Positions 17,688-26,515 of a DNA stretch of 64,000 nt are shown here, piece after piece. A program made the translations under genes and the position numbers. How positions within the stretch are numbered: position 1 is the first letter of the stretch; each line of letters starts with the position of its first letter. Source of the DNA: Leptospira sp. GIMC2001 (GTDB taxonomy: Bacteria > Spirochaetota > Leptospiria > Leptospirales > Leptospiraceae); NCBI RefSeq assembly GCF_028462125.1, contig NZ_CP115468.1:2385097-2449096 (forward strand), given 5' to 3'. The notes under the pieces were generated by a model. It was not told where the DNA came from. It searched no databases and saw only the letters and a program-made list of their open reading frames with translations.

Positions 17688-18710
17688 ATGATGCCACTAA
17701 AACCACAAGACAATCTTATATCACTCTCACAATTTTTGATCGAAGAACAATTGAAGTTGCCCTATGCAACTGGTGGCTTCACGGCTCTTATGAGCCACCT
17801 GCTGTATGCAGCCAAAATTGTATCCCGCGAAGTAAGAAAAGCTGGGCTTCTCGATAATATCTTGGGTGCAACTCAGAAAGAAAACGTCCAAGGCGAGACG
17901 GTCATGAAGCTAGATGACTATGCCGATCGGATTTTTACCAATGCCTTAACAATCTGCGGACATCTCTGTGTTATGGCAAGCGAAGAACAAGAAGAAATCA
18001 TCCCGATACCCGAAGGCTATAAATGTGGCAAATACACAATTGCTATCGATCCGCTAGACGGCTCATCTAACATCGACTCCAATGTATCGATTGGAACCAT
18101 TTTCTCCATCCATAGAAGACTAGACATCGAAGCGAAAACTCCTGGAACCAAAGCAGATCTATTGCAAGTCGGACACAAACAACGTTGTGCTGGATACATT
18201 GTGTACGGATCTTCGACCATGCTTGTACTATCTACAGGCAACGGAGTTGTAGGATTTACACTCGATCCTTCTTGCGGAGAATTCCTGCTATCTCATCCCA
18301 ATATGGTGATGCCAGAGACAGGTAACATCTATTCTGTGAACGAAGGCAATTACAACTATTGGTCGCCTGAATTCCAAAACTATGTAAAACATATCAAATC
18401 TCTCGAAGACGGCAAACCCAAAACAGCACGATATATTGGATCTCTTGTTGCCGACTTCCATCGCAACCTCCTAAAAGGTGGAATCTTTCTCTATCCAAAT
18501 GATACAAAATCCAACAAATATCCTGATGGCAAATTGCGTCTGTTATACGAAGTTGCACCTATGGCTTTTATTGCAGAACAAGCAGGTGGAATGGCTGTAA
18601 CGGTAAAAGGTGAGAGAATTCTTGATCTTACACCGACACAACTTCACCAAAGATCCACAATGATTGTAGGATCCAAGAAAGAAGTTGAGCAATTTCTAAA
18701 ATTCATTTAA
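17688..18710 (+). CDS. fbp: Fructose-1,6-bisphosphatase, class I
   Basis: A 340-residue gluconeogenic enzyme that hydrolyses fructose 1,6-bisphosphate. The metal-binding DPLDGSSN is at 121-128, with the acidic SEEQEE stretch before it. The substrate-site region YIGSLVADFHRNLLKGGIFLYP and the C-terminal LLYEVAPMAFIAEQAGG are intact. There are two adjacent ATGs (17688 and 17691) and no clear SD. An extended -10-like TGGTAATAC lies at 17674-17682, so the mRNA may be nearly leaderless. An obligate gluconeogenic route fits fatty-acid-growing leptospires. Confidence 0.96.
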   Translation: MMPLKPQDNLISLSQFLIEEQLKLPYATGGFTALMSHLLYAAKIVSREVRKAGLLDNILGATQKENVQGETVMKLDDYADRIFTNALTICGHLCVMASEEQEEIIPIPEGYKCGKYTIAIDPLDGSSNIDSNVSIGTIFSIHRRLDIEAKTPGTKADLLQVGHKQRCAGYIVYGSSTMLVLSTGNGVVGFTLDPSCGEFLLSHPNMVMPETGNIYSVNEGNYNYWSPEFQNYVKHIKSLEDGKPKTARYIGSLVADFHRNLLKGGIFLYPNDTKSNKYPDGKLRLLYEVAPMAFIAEQAGGMAVTVKGERILDLTPTQLHQRSTMIVGSKKEVEQFLKFI

Positions 18711-19071
18711 TCCGAACGATCGTATTATCTTTGTAACAATTCAACGGATTGTAGGTTAATCTCTACAATCCCCTATCCTCCTATACATTATGACAAAAAC
18801 AATCCTCCATTTTGGAAATTAATACTCCAATCGGTAGCCTGAATGATCCTATAGGTTTATTTTACCGATTTCCTGTTTAGAAAATAACCAAATAGATTAA
18901 TATATTATATATTTTTAATATAACTTTTTTACTAGAAAATATACAATTGAAACACCTTTATTCAATGTATAATAGATACATCGTATTCACCCAATTAAAT
19001 AATTAAAACTTGCAGTTTTTTTCGTCTTCATTAAAAAGACGCTAGATAGTTTTCCATCACGAGGCCTTAAC
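18711..19071. other. 361-bp AT-rich gap with three inverted repeats
   Basis: No gene is visible. Three hairpins can be drawn. GGATTGTAG/CTACAATCC at 18746-18754 and 18763-18771 lies just after fbp and lacks a T-run, so it is at best a weak terminator. AATCGGTA/TACCGATT at 18829-18836 and 18863-18870 has a nested GCCT/AGGT. CGTCTT/AAGACG at 19023-19028 and 19036-19041 lies in the leader of the large lipoprotein gene. No convincing promoter was found by eye. Confidence 0.6.
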
Positions 19072-21894
19072 ATGCAGAACAGATACACCTTTAAGAAAAT
19101 ATTTCAATCAGTCATTTTTTTATTTCTTTTATCCTTTGGTTTAAACTGCCAGGCTGTGAATGATGCTGCCGATCGAATGTTGTTTGGTTTGACGGAAGCC
19201 TTAGAAGCTGTAGCAGGTACTGAAGATGAAACGAGTAGTGATTCTGGAACTGATGCAACGACTTCCAGTGTGCCAAGTTGCACAACCCAGATCACCGTTT
19301 CAACTCAGACAGTAAGCTTAATTGAAGATGGCGATGTGAATTCCGTTTATAATTCTGCCACCGATAACTTTCTTACAGATACGGATGTTGATGGTGGAAC
19401 ATCTTGGGGCTATCGATCCTTCCAATCCTGTGTCATTCTTCCAACAGCTTTCACTGGATCGGTTGAGATTCCTGTCACATTGAATAATCCCTATGATACG
19501 CGAATGACGATCCAACATATAGCCTATGTTAATCAAGCAAGTCCAACTGTACCAAGTATTCCCGCTGCTTCCAATCCTTTTCCAGATAAATTGGTATTTA
19601 CTACAAGTGGCTCCAATAACCGTCAGTGCTTCGTATTCACTCGAGTCAATGATGCGATCCGAAATACTGTAGTGGATGCTGCAACCATTACTCTTGGTGA
19701 TGCTGTCATGAAAAATGGATCGAATGAAGTTGTGACTGGAACCTATTCAGGTCTGGATCCATGCAATATCACAGCTACTGTGGAAGATGATGAAGGTCCG
19801 GGTATCCGTGTTTCCAATATTTCCCAGATCATGGAAGAGCCAGGTGTAGCAACACCGAACAGTGGGACATTCAGTGTAGTTTTGCGAACAGCTCCTACCG
19901 CAAATGTTACCATTGGGATCAATGATACACACGATCCAATCAATGCAAACAATCGCGAAGGAAATGCAAGCCCGACTACTCTAACATTTACAAATGGTAA
20001 TTTTAATACTCCGCAACTCGTAACAGTAAGTTCGAATGATGACTTAGAAGTAGATGGTCTGAAGATCTATACTATCCGAACCAATCCATCCGTAAGTGCG
20101 GATGCCGACTACAATGGAATCAAACCAAGGGACGTAGTTGTCTACAACAAAGACCAAAGTGTACCCGGATATGCTTATCAAAGATTTGATGCGACTACTG
20201 GCACAACTGCAGCAGCGGGTGGAACCATCAATGGATTTGCAACAGATGAGAACAACCAAATGGGTTCAAACTATGCAAACTTTCAGATTCGTCTTCGCTC
20301 CAAACCTACAGGTGATGTTACTCTCAATTATACTTCCAATTGTGGAACAAAATGCACGATTCTCACTCCTTCGTTAACTTTTACGACAGCCAACTGGAAT
20401 ACCTACCAAACCTTCCAAGTCCGAGGATCGAGCGATGGAGCCGACCTTGGAAACCAAGACTACAATGTCAATTTTACTGTAGCTTCAACGGACAATACCT
20501 ATAGCACAACGGTCACTCCTCCAGTATTCCGAGTTCGTTCTTGCGACAACGACGGAGCACATTTGATCCAACCTTGCAATTTCTCTGGATCACCATTGGG
20601 AACAACAGGAAGTCGTTTGTCTGGAGCAGAGCCTAGTGCCACGACAAATATCTGGCTTATCACCAAAACTAACCCTGGTGGAACAGTAACCGTTCCTCTA
20701 TCTACCTCCGATGCAACTGAGGGAACGGTTCCGGCTAACGTGACTATAGATGGAACAACCTACAATACACTTACAGCTGGAGCGGCAAATCAGATTGCTC
20801 TTACTCATGTGGATGATGCTATAGTTGATGCCAATCAAGACTGGACAGTAATCACTGCCGAATCCACTGGAGTCGTTGTTTACAATCCAGTGGATATCTT
20901 TGCCAGAACTACAGACAATGAAGAGTACTTCTATGTAAAGGTTACTGGAAACACTCGAGAGGCAAATGCGGACATAGCAACAGTTGATGTTTGTCTGGGA
21001 GCTAACAATCCAAACGCTGCGATTACGCTCAGTATTGCGTGTACAGTTGCAAGTGATGAATGTGGAACCTTATCGACTGCAAGCATTGTATTTCCGGTTA
21101 ACAGTCAAGTTGATCTTGCCAATGCGAGCGATAATGGATGCTCCAATGATGCAAAAAGACAAACTTTTACAGTCCAAGGATTCGATGACAGTTATGCAGA
21201 TGGAACACAAACTTTTACAGTGACCATGACAAGAGATGCTCTTGAAGCAAATTACACTGGCGCCCCAGCTACTGTAGTTACTCCAAACATTAGCAACCAG
21301 GACAACGAACCTGCGGGCAAACGGGTATTTGTTACAACTTCTACTTTTCAAGGTGAGATGACTGCTCAAGGTGTTCTTGGTGCCGATAGCAATTGCAATA
21401 GCAATAAACCTGGAGGAGTGACGGGAACCTATAAAGCATTGATATCAAGCAATAGTAGTGGCGAAGTCAATGATCGCGTTAATGGTGGAGCAGGCTGGCC
21501 TATTGCAGCCGGCCTGCATTATTACCGTTGCAATAGCAGCGGTTATACAAACTGCAGTGATGAACACCAACGTTTGTTTATCGCAGGTGCTGGAGGATCA
21601 TTTAACCCAATGGGTATGGGAAGAGACTTTTCAACTACTCTGGCAGACGAATTTTGGACTGGAATGACAGACAATCTCACATCAGCAGTACAACCCAGTA
21701 CTCCAGCGGGAACTTGTGTTGATGCAGCAACAGTGTATAGAAACAACTGCCACGGTTTTACTTATATTAACTGTCCGACTAACGCAGCAGCCTTCTTTTA
21801 CGGACAGATTTGGAAAAACAATGGAGCAGGTACGGTTGTCAGCAGTGAATCTATCTGTAGTGCCAGCAAAAAACTGATCTGTGTAGAGCAATAG
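19072..21894 (+). CDS. Large lipoprotein with Calx-beta-like repeats and a DUF1554-like domain
   Basis: A 940-residue lipoprotein; the signal peptide ends SFGLNC with Cys26 lipidated. A Ser/Thr-rich linker follows (about 48-70). The middle (about 75-740) is a chain of beta-rich repeats. They share strands such as SGTFSVVLRTAPTANVTIGI, then LTFTNGNFNTPQLVTVSSNDD and YNVNFTVASTD, which resemble Calx-beta/adhesin-type repeats. The C-terminal about 190 residues start at KRVFVTTSTFQGEM and include GMTDNL and many Cys, matching the DUF1554 type seen mostly in Leptospira lipoproteins. It is probably exposed at the cell surface. The ATG at 19072 has GAGG about 7 bases upstream. Function is unknown; adhesion is a guess. 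Confidence 0.8.
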   Translation: MQNRYTFKKIFQSVIFLFLLSFGLNCQAVNDAADRMLFGLTEALEAVAGTEDETSSDSGTDATTSSVPSCTTQITVSTQTVSLIEDGDVNSVYNSATDNFLTDTDVDGGTSWGYRSFQSCVILPTAFTGSVEIPVTLNNPYDTRMTIQHIAYVNQASPTVPSIPAASNPFPDKLVFTTSGSNNRQCFVFTRVNDAIRNTVVDAATITLGDAVMKNGSNEVVTGTYSGLDPCNITATVEDDEGPGIRVSNISQIMEEPGVATPNSGTFSVVLRTAPTANVTIGINDTHDPINANNREGNASPTTLTFTNGNFNTPQLVTVSSNDDLEVDGLKIYTIRTNPSVSADADYNGIKPRDVVVYNKDQSVPGYAYQRFDATTGTTAAAGGTINGFATDENNQMGSNYANFQIRLRSKPTGDVTLNYTSNCGTKCTILTPSLTFTTANWNTYQTFQVRGSSDGADLGNQDYNVNFTVASTDNTYSTTVTPPVFRVRSCDNDGAHLIQPCNFSGSPLGTTGSRLSGAEPSATTNIWLITKTNPGGTVTVPLSTSDATEGTVPANVTIDGTTYNTLTAGAANQIALTHVDDAIVDANQDWTVITAESTGVVVYNPVDIFARTTDNEEYFYVKVTGNTREANADIATVDVCLGANNPNAAITLSIACTVASDECGTLSTASIVFPVNSQVDLANASDNGCSNDAKRQTFTVQGFDDSYADGTQTFTVTMTRDALEANYTGAPATVVTPNISNQDNEPAGKRVFVTTSTFQGEMTAQGVLGADSNCNSNKPGGVTGTYKALISSNSSGEVNDRVNGGAGWPIAAGLHYYRCNSSGYTNCSDEHQRLFIAGAGGSFNPMGMGRDFSTTLADEFWTGMTDNLTSAVQPSTPAGTCVDAATVYRNNCHGFTYINCPTNAAAFFYGQIWKNNGAGTVVSSESICSASKKLICVEQ

Positions 21895-21902
21895 AAAACG
21901 AC

Positions 21903-21937
21903 GAACTTCGGGCAGGGTTTTACCTTGTGCGAAGTTC
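21903..21937 (+). other. Intercistronic stem-loop
   Basis: GAACTTCG (21903-21910) pairs perfectly with CGAAGTTC (21930-21937); an inner CAGGG/CCTTG stem extends it. There is no T-run, so it may stabilise or process the mRNA between the lipoprotein and OmpA-like genes rather than end it. Confidence 0.55.
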
Positions 21938-21992
21938 CACAATAGAGCAAGAATTCATAAATTGAATGCGAAAGGATATTGAGAGAAAAACT

Positions 21993-22712
21993 ATGAAAAC
22001 AATGAAATGGATGCTACCAATGGGTCTGCTTATGATTGCGCTGAATGCAGGCAACCACGACCTATCTGCCATTAGTTGGGAAGAGATCCAACAGACTCCT
22101 ACCTGGAAGAAATTCTGTGGATGTGCCGTCGAGAAACCCATCGATCAAGTTGCAAATCGTGAAGAAGCATTGGGTTCTCTAGAAGAAGGCAAACTCGAAG
22201 AGCTCGGAACCGAGAATTATATGGAGAAATTGTATCTAGGAGTCAAAAGAGACTTCGAATATTCAGGAACCGAATTCAAGCAAGTCAGTGACGGTCTCGA
22301 AGCTCAAGGTGTAGCCCTCAAGCGAATCGAAGATGATGAGAAGAAGCTAAGAGAAATCCTACTCAGTATTGATGGAGACGTATCCTTTCCCACAGGTAAG
22401 TCTTCCCTCACTCCCAAAGCAAAAGAGCTACTTGGCAAAATTGCCGCTGCTATGGCAGCCTATCCCGAAACCAAAGCAAAAGTCGGCGGACATACAGATA
22501 GCGTCGGAGCCTTCCAATTGAATATGCGTCTATCTAAAGCACGTGCAGTCTCGGTAAAAGAAGAATTGATGAAGGCGGGAAGTATCGCAGAAGAGCGATT
22601 CACCGAAGTTGATGGGTTTGCTGATCTTCAGAAGATCGTGAATACAATCAGTGCAGAACCACGCAATAGAAGAACAGAAATTACAATAGGAACGATCAAG
22701 ATCATCAAGTGA
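21993..22712 (+). CDS. OmpA-like periplasmic protein
   Basis: A 239-residue protein. The chosen start is the ATG at 21993 (MKTMKWMLPM), which gives a normal signal peptide ending near LSA; an ATG 27 bases upstream would put charged residues ahead of it. There is no lipobox. The C-terminal OmpA peptidoglycan-binding domain (about 110-239) contains DGDVSFPTGKSSLTPKA, GGHTDSVG and NMRLSKARAVSV, so both ligand residues (Asp of HTD, Arg of KARA) are kept, ending in NRRTEITI. It probably anchors the envelope to peptidoglycan. The next gene starts 27 bp downstream. Confidence 0.85.
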   Translation: MKTMKWMLPMGLLMIALNAGNHDLSAISWEEIQQTPTWKKFCGCAVEKPIDQVANREEALGSLEEGKLEELGTENYMEKLYLGVKRDFEYSGTEFKQVSDGLEAQGVALKRIEDDEKKLREILLSIDGDVSFPTGKSSLTPKAKELLGKIAAAMAAYPETKAKVGGHTDSVGAFQLNMRLSKARAVSVKEELMKAGSIAEERFTEVDGFADLQKIVNTISAEPRNRRTEITIGTIKIIK

Positions 22713-22739
22713 TTTACTAGATCATTCTTAGTTACCAAT

Positions 22740-24005
22740 ATGAAAAATTTAAACAAAAAACCCATCACACGAAGAAACATCATAGCTTTCCTATCCAAAA
22801 AGATTGGCTTGCAGACTTTTATTTTTCTCTTAATCGCAAGCCTAGCATTCCCTATCCTATCTCAGCCTAACACTGGATCTACGGACTCGGCAAATAAGCA
22901 AAAGGATAACAAAACTTCCAGTGAACAAAAAGCCAAAGATGAATCCAAAGCGAAGAACGGACTGATCAGCGGTAACGAACCTTTTGATAATTTCAATGGA
23001 GTATTCGAACACCGTCTGCAATTTCGATTGGGATTTGGTTTGGGAAGATTGGACTCAGCCATTCTCAATGAGACTGGACAAAATTGGCTAGTCAACTCTG
23101 CCTTGAGACAAAATGCAGATCCTAACTCACCTTTGGCGATTCCCGTCAAAGAATCCAAAAATCTTGCAACCACACCTCAATACAGAGATATAACTTACGG
23201 ATATAAGAATAAATTCGAGATCCAGTTTGCCGAAGATTGGACCTTAGGTAAATTCGGACGAGGCAATCCAGCCTCTGTTGAATTTGTTTCACCAAGAACT
23301 CCGAATTACTGGGCGTCTGCCTTTGAAGGCAATCGTCTACTACGTTTCGAGGGCAAAAGCCAGCATTTCCGTCTGTCGTATATTCATCCTGTTCTTGGTT
23401 GGCTTATGATTGGACCTTCGATCAACATCCACCAATACTCAGAAAAAAACCAAATCTCTTATGGATCTTATACTTCCAGCAGACCAGTTGCTGGCAGTCC
23501 AGACAGTCGCACAACATGGTCGTTTGGTGGTGATGCCAACGCAGAATATTCCATGCGAGGAATTCTTCCTGGTATACTTATAAAGATGAAGCTCACAGAT
23601 TGGTGGGAGATTCGCAGTCGATTCGAATTGCTCAATCGATCTGGGAATTTTTCTGTCTTTGGTGCGCAATTTATCACACAGACAATCGGTGAGAACCAAG
23701 GTTATGCGGGAGCTCTTCCGATCTATGCGGGCAAGGCATCCGACAAAGGAAATATTTTCTTTCTTGAATCCTCTTTTCGATATTGCCGTTTCAGTTTGGA
23801 TATTGGGATGATTCGTCAAGATTTCAAAAGAACCTATTCTGAATATTTCGGTGATACACTCAGTGCAGTCAATCGCTCTGACTACAGTGCAAGATCTTCC
23901 CTAATTGGTATTTCTGAGATCTCAACTTCGAGCAGACAGACAACTCTAGAAATCTATATTATGCCTGGCGTATCTTTCCAATGGGATGCCGACGGAATCT
24001 ATTAA
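22740..24005 (+). CDS. Secreted protein, possible outer-membrane barrel
   Basis: A 421-residue protein of no family I recognise. The N-terminus has several Lys/Arg followed by a hydrophobic stretch (about 24-40) ending ILSQP, consistent with a signal peptide. A Lys/Ser/Asn-rich linker (about 42-75) follows. The rest is rich in alternating aromatic and polar residues (e.g. HRLQFRLGFGLGRL, HFRLSYIHPVLGWLMIG) and ends in a Tyr, a pattern compatible with a beta-barrel. It follows the OmpA-like gene by 27 bp and may be cotranscribed. Confidence 0.6.
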   Translation: MKNLNKKPITRRNIIAFLSKKIGLQTFIFLLIASLAFPILSQPNTGSTDSANKQKDNKTSSEQKAKDESKAKNGLISGNEPFDNFNGVFEHRLQFRLGFGLGRLDSAILNETGQNWLVNSALRQNADPNSPLAIPVKESKNLATTPQYRDITYGYKNKFEIQFAEDWTLGKFGRGNPASVEFVSPRTPNYWASAFEGNRLLRFEGKSQHFRLSYIHPVLGWLMIGPSINIHQYSEKNQISYGSYTSSRPVAGSPDSRTTWSFGGDANAEYSMRGILPGILIKMKLTDWWEIRSRFELLNRSGNFSVFGAQFITQTIGENQGYAGALPIYAGKASDKGNIFFLESSFRYCRFSLDIGMIRQDFKRTYSEYFGDTLSAVNRSDYSARSSLIGISEISTSSRQTTLEIYIMPGVSFQWDADGIY

Positions 24006-24041
24006 TCGATAGAAATGCTGTTCAGACAATCATTGATTTGT

Positions 24042-24157
24042 AAATAAATTATTGGTTAGCTAGTAAGCAAGTAAGTAAGTAAGTAAGCGAGGAAATAAAT
24101 TATTGACGATCTGGCAAGTGAGCGAGGAAATAATTTATTGAACAAAACGAGATCGTC
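24042..24157. repeat. Short repeat cluster with GTAA microsatellite
   Basis: Three near-identical copies of AAATAAATTATTG start at 24042, 24093 and 24128 (the last reads AAATAATTTATTG). Between the first two lies a tract of GTAA-type tetranucleotides (about 24063-24087). AGCGAGGAAATAA recurs before the second and third. GACGATCT (24105-24112) and AGATCGTC (24150-24157) form an inverted pair. It lies between the convergent secreted-protein gene and proC. Confidence 0.7.
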
Positions 24158-24929
24158 AGTTTTTGCCTAATTCTTTGGATCTCTTGCTTGCTTGGAATAC
24201 AGACTCAGCGATTCCATAAGAGACTTTATTCTTCTCCCATTCGGAGATTCCATAGATCGTTGTTCCGCCAGGAGAAGTCACTCGATTGCGAAGTTCCATG
24301 GGATGAATCGATCCGTCTTTTTCTAGTTCTGATTTTAGATAGCTCATGGATCCGGCTATGGTCTCAATCGCTATACTTAGAGATTCACTGTAAGCAAGAC
24401 CAGACTTCACTCCACCTTCTGCCATAGCTTGCAGAAAGCTAAATACGAATGCAGGTCCTGAACCAGAGAGCCCGGTCACAGCGTCCATCAACTCTTCTTT
24501 TTCGAGTGCTACAGTCTTACCCAATTTGGAGAATAACAATTCGATGATCGAATATTCTTCTGTGTTACCGAAGTATGCGATCACTCCAGTTTTCGATTGC
24601 AAAGGAAGATTGGGCATGGTGCGAATGACTCTAGATTCCGGATCTGCCCAACTAACAAGAGATTTATAGTCGATTCCCGCAGCAATCGAGATGATGGTTC
24701 TAGGAGATTCGATTTCTCGGATCACTTTTTCTACTTGGTGAGGTTTCACACAGATAATCAAAATTTCCGACTTATCTGCAATCTCTCGAACCGATTCCGA
24801 ATATTCTATTTCTTCAATATACTTGGGAATTGGATCATAAGCAAGTTTTATATAATCGTCACCAATTCCATTGTAGATGGCATATCCCATATTTCCCAGA
24901 CCAATAAATCCAATACGCATCTTATCCAT
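24156..24929 (-). CDS. proC: Pyrroline-5-carboxylate reductase
   Basis: A 257-residue enzyme that makes proline from pyrroline-5-carboxylate using NAD(P)H. The Rossmann motif GFIGLGNMG is at 7-15. The C-terminal dimerisation region has AVTGLSGSGPAFVF and NRVTSPGGTTIYG, the family signature. The ATG at 24929 has GGAG nine bases upstream, whereas the longer frame begins with TTG inside that SD. It overlaps the yggS end by 8 nt. Confidence 0.95.
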   Translation of the reverse strand: MDKMRIGFIGLGNMGYAIYNGIGDDYIKLAYDPIPKYIEEIEYSESVREIADKSEILIICVKPHQVEKVIREIESPRTIISIAAGIDYKSLVSWADPESRVIRTMPNLPLQSKTGVIAYFGNTEEYSIIELLFSKLGKTVALEKEELMDAVTGLSGSGPAFVFSFLQAMAEGGVKSGLAYSESLSIAIETIAGSMSYLKSELEKDGSIHPMELRNRVTSPGGTTIYGISEWEKNKVSYGIAESVFQASKRSKELGKN

Positions 24930-25599
24930 AATTTCTTTCTCCAAAAATGGCAGTCCCGATCCTTATTATATCCGATCCTTCTTCGAGAGCAATCTTATAA
25001 TCACCAGACATTCCCATAGATAGACTTTTTCCTGGGCATAGATCATCTCGGATCAAACGAAGTTTCTTGAAGACTTCACGAGTCTTGATCGGATCTTCAT
25101 CAGTCGGGCCCATAGTCATTAGTCCAGCAAAAATCAATCGATCCGATGAATAATCCTGAATCGATCCAAGAATTTGCGTAACTTCTTCTTCGAGTATTCC
25201 ATTCTTACTATCTTCTAATGTGAGGTTTACTTGCAGAAAATACTTCAGAGAAGAAACTTCTTTGTCTGAGCGTTTCTTCAATTCTTTTAATGTATTGAGA
25301 CTTCCTACTCCGTGAGTGAATTGAAAATTCCCAAATAACTTTCTAAGACTACCTGTTTGAACGGGACCAATATGATGGAAATAGATATTGCGTTCGGGAA
25401 ACTCAGCTTTCCATTCTTGGATTTTGCCGAGACCCTCAGAGATTTGATTCTCTCCAAAATCCAAAACTCCACCCATAAATGCATCTCTCAGTGAAGAGTA
25501 AGGATGTCGTTTGGATACAGCAATCAAGCAGAGGTTTGGATTACCAGAGATTGCGATTGCTTCATCTCGAATCCGGAAATACCTTTCGGATAAATTCAT
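24922..25599 (-). CDS. yggS: YggS-family pyridoxal-phosphate homeostasis protein
   Basis: A 225-residue single-domain PLP-binding protein that buffers free PLP. The PLP-binding lysine is Lys30 in LIAVSKRHP. Family motifs FGENQISEG, HHIGPVQTGSLRKL and the C-terminal SMGMSGDYKIALEEGSDIIRIGTAIFG are intact. Next to proC, as in very many bacteria. The ATG at 25599 is used; a TTG two codons earlier is less likely. Confidence 0.95.
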   Translation of the reverse strand: MNLSERYFRIRDEAIAISGNPNLCLIAVSKRHPYSSLRDAFMGGVLDFGENQISEGLGKIQEWKAEFPERNIYFHHIGPVQTGSLRKLFGNFQFTHGVGSLNTLKELKKRSDKEVSSLKYFLQVNLTLEDSKNGILEEEVTQILGSIQDYSSDRLIFAGLMTMGPTDEDPIKTREVFKKLRLIRDDLCPGKSLSMGMSGDYKIALEEGSDIIRIGTAIFGERNYG

Positions 25600-25605
25600 G
25601 AACAA

Positions 25606-26502
25606 CTATCTCGATTCTAATTGTCTTTCTAGTTTTTCCAATCTTCTCTCGATTCCGTCCAGTCTTTTGCCTGTGTCTTGCATATGAACGTTTAACTTCG
25701 ATTCAAGGTTTCGGATTCTTTCGTTCATATCATTGGACTTAGCGCTCGAACTAGTCGTTGAGTTCTTTACGTTCGATACTTTCGATGCTGATGTGTTTTG
25801 TTTGCTAGATGTATTCTTAACCGTGGTTGTCGATTTGGGATACGTGGTTTTGGTTGTGTTTTTGGTTACTGAGGTCTGTTTTCTATCTGAAGTTTGTTTT
25901 TTGTCTGATGATTTCTTTTTATCACTGGAGAGTTTTTTTGTGTCAGTGGGAGCAGTTCTTGTTGTGGGTTTTTTCTCTGTCCAGTTTCTGTCAACGTTCG
26001 GTTTGTATTCGGTCGTCTTGGTTGTCGTTTTGTTCGAATCAACCGAAGTCTTCATTCCCGAATTGTCCGAATCTGATTTTTTGGGAGAATCTACAATTCC
26101 CGTAGTTTCTTTCGGATAGCTTTCGATCATTTTATTTGCAGGATTCATCTGATCCGATTTGGATTCAGTTCCCGTAAAACTCGCCGTCGGATCTGACTTG
26201 GGAGGGCTTTGCGTTTCTTTATTGAGAGGAATATCAGGATAGTTTTTGGTTTCTGGGTCAGTTTTGTATCCCAGATACTCTTTATCTTCGTCAGAAGGCT
26301 CCATACCGCTCGGAATTGGCAAAGGTGAGCTAGAATCAGTCCCTTCATCCGAGATCATGCGCTCGGTTTTTCCCTTTGTCTGCCAATTTGGTAACATTTG
26401 TGAGATTTTATCCCGATAGATAAAAGCATAGATCCCCATGGATGCTACAACAACAATGAGAGCAGCAGATATTACAATTTTAACATTTTCTCGATCAGCC
26501 AT
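25606..26502 (-). CDS. Membrane-anchored Ser/Thr/Lys-rich coiled-coil protein
   Basis: A 298-residue protein without a recognised domain. After MADRENVK there is one membrane segment (about 9-28). Residues about 45-250 are low complexity, rich in Ser, Thr, Lys and Asp, with many KKTSDKK-like runs. The last 45 residues form a heptad-type coiled coil (RIRNLESKL, RLDGIERRLEKLERQLE). The start is the ATG at 26502, whose bases overlap the flaA start on the other strand. It lies 6 bp before yggS and probably heads the yggS-proC transcript. Confidence 0.7.
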   Translation of the reverse strand: MADRENVKIVISAALIVVVASMGIYAFIYRDKISQMLPNWQTKGKTERMISDEGTDSSSPLPIPSGMEPSDEDKEYLGYKTDPETKNYPDIPLNKETQSPPKSDPTASFTGTESKSDQMNPANKMIESYPKETTGIVDSPKKSDSDNSGMKTSVDSNKTTTKTTEYKPNVDRNWTEKKPTTRTAPTDTKKLSSDKKKSSDKKQTSDRKQTSVTKNTTKTTYPKSTTTVKNTSSKQNTSASKVSNVKNSTTSSSAKSNDMNERIRNLESKLNVHMQDTGKRLDGIERRLEKLERQLESR

Positions 26503-26515
26503 GGTATTTATTATA
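26500..26515 (-). promoter_or_regulatory. Shared CCATGG start site with adjacent -10 box
   Basis: The minus-strand ATG (26502-26500) and plus-strand ATG (26501-26503) overlap. On the minus strand a perfect TATAAT (26515-26510) ends seven bases before the ATG, and there is no SD. Transcription would start at or next to the ATG, so the minus-strand mRNA may be leaderless. No good -35 is visible. Confidence 0.4.

Noticed and set aside
25733..26119. 128-codon open frame on the plus strand, hydrophobic and Val/Phe-rich
   Set aside because: It is the mirror image of the Ser/Thr/Lys-rich low-complexity gene; such frames appear by codon bias.
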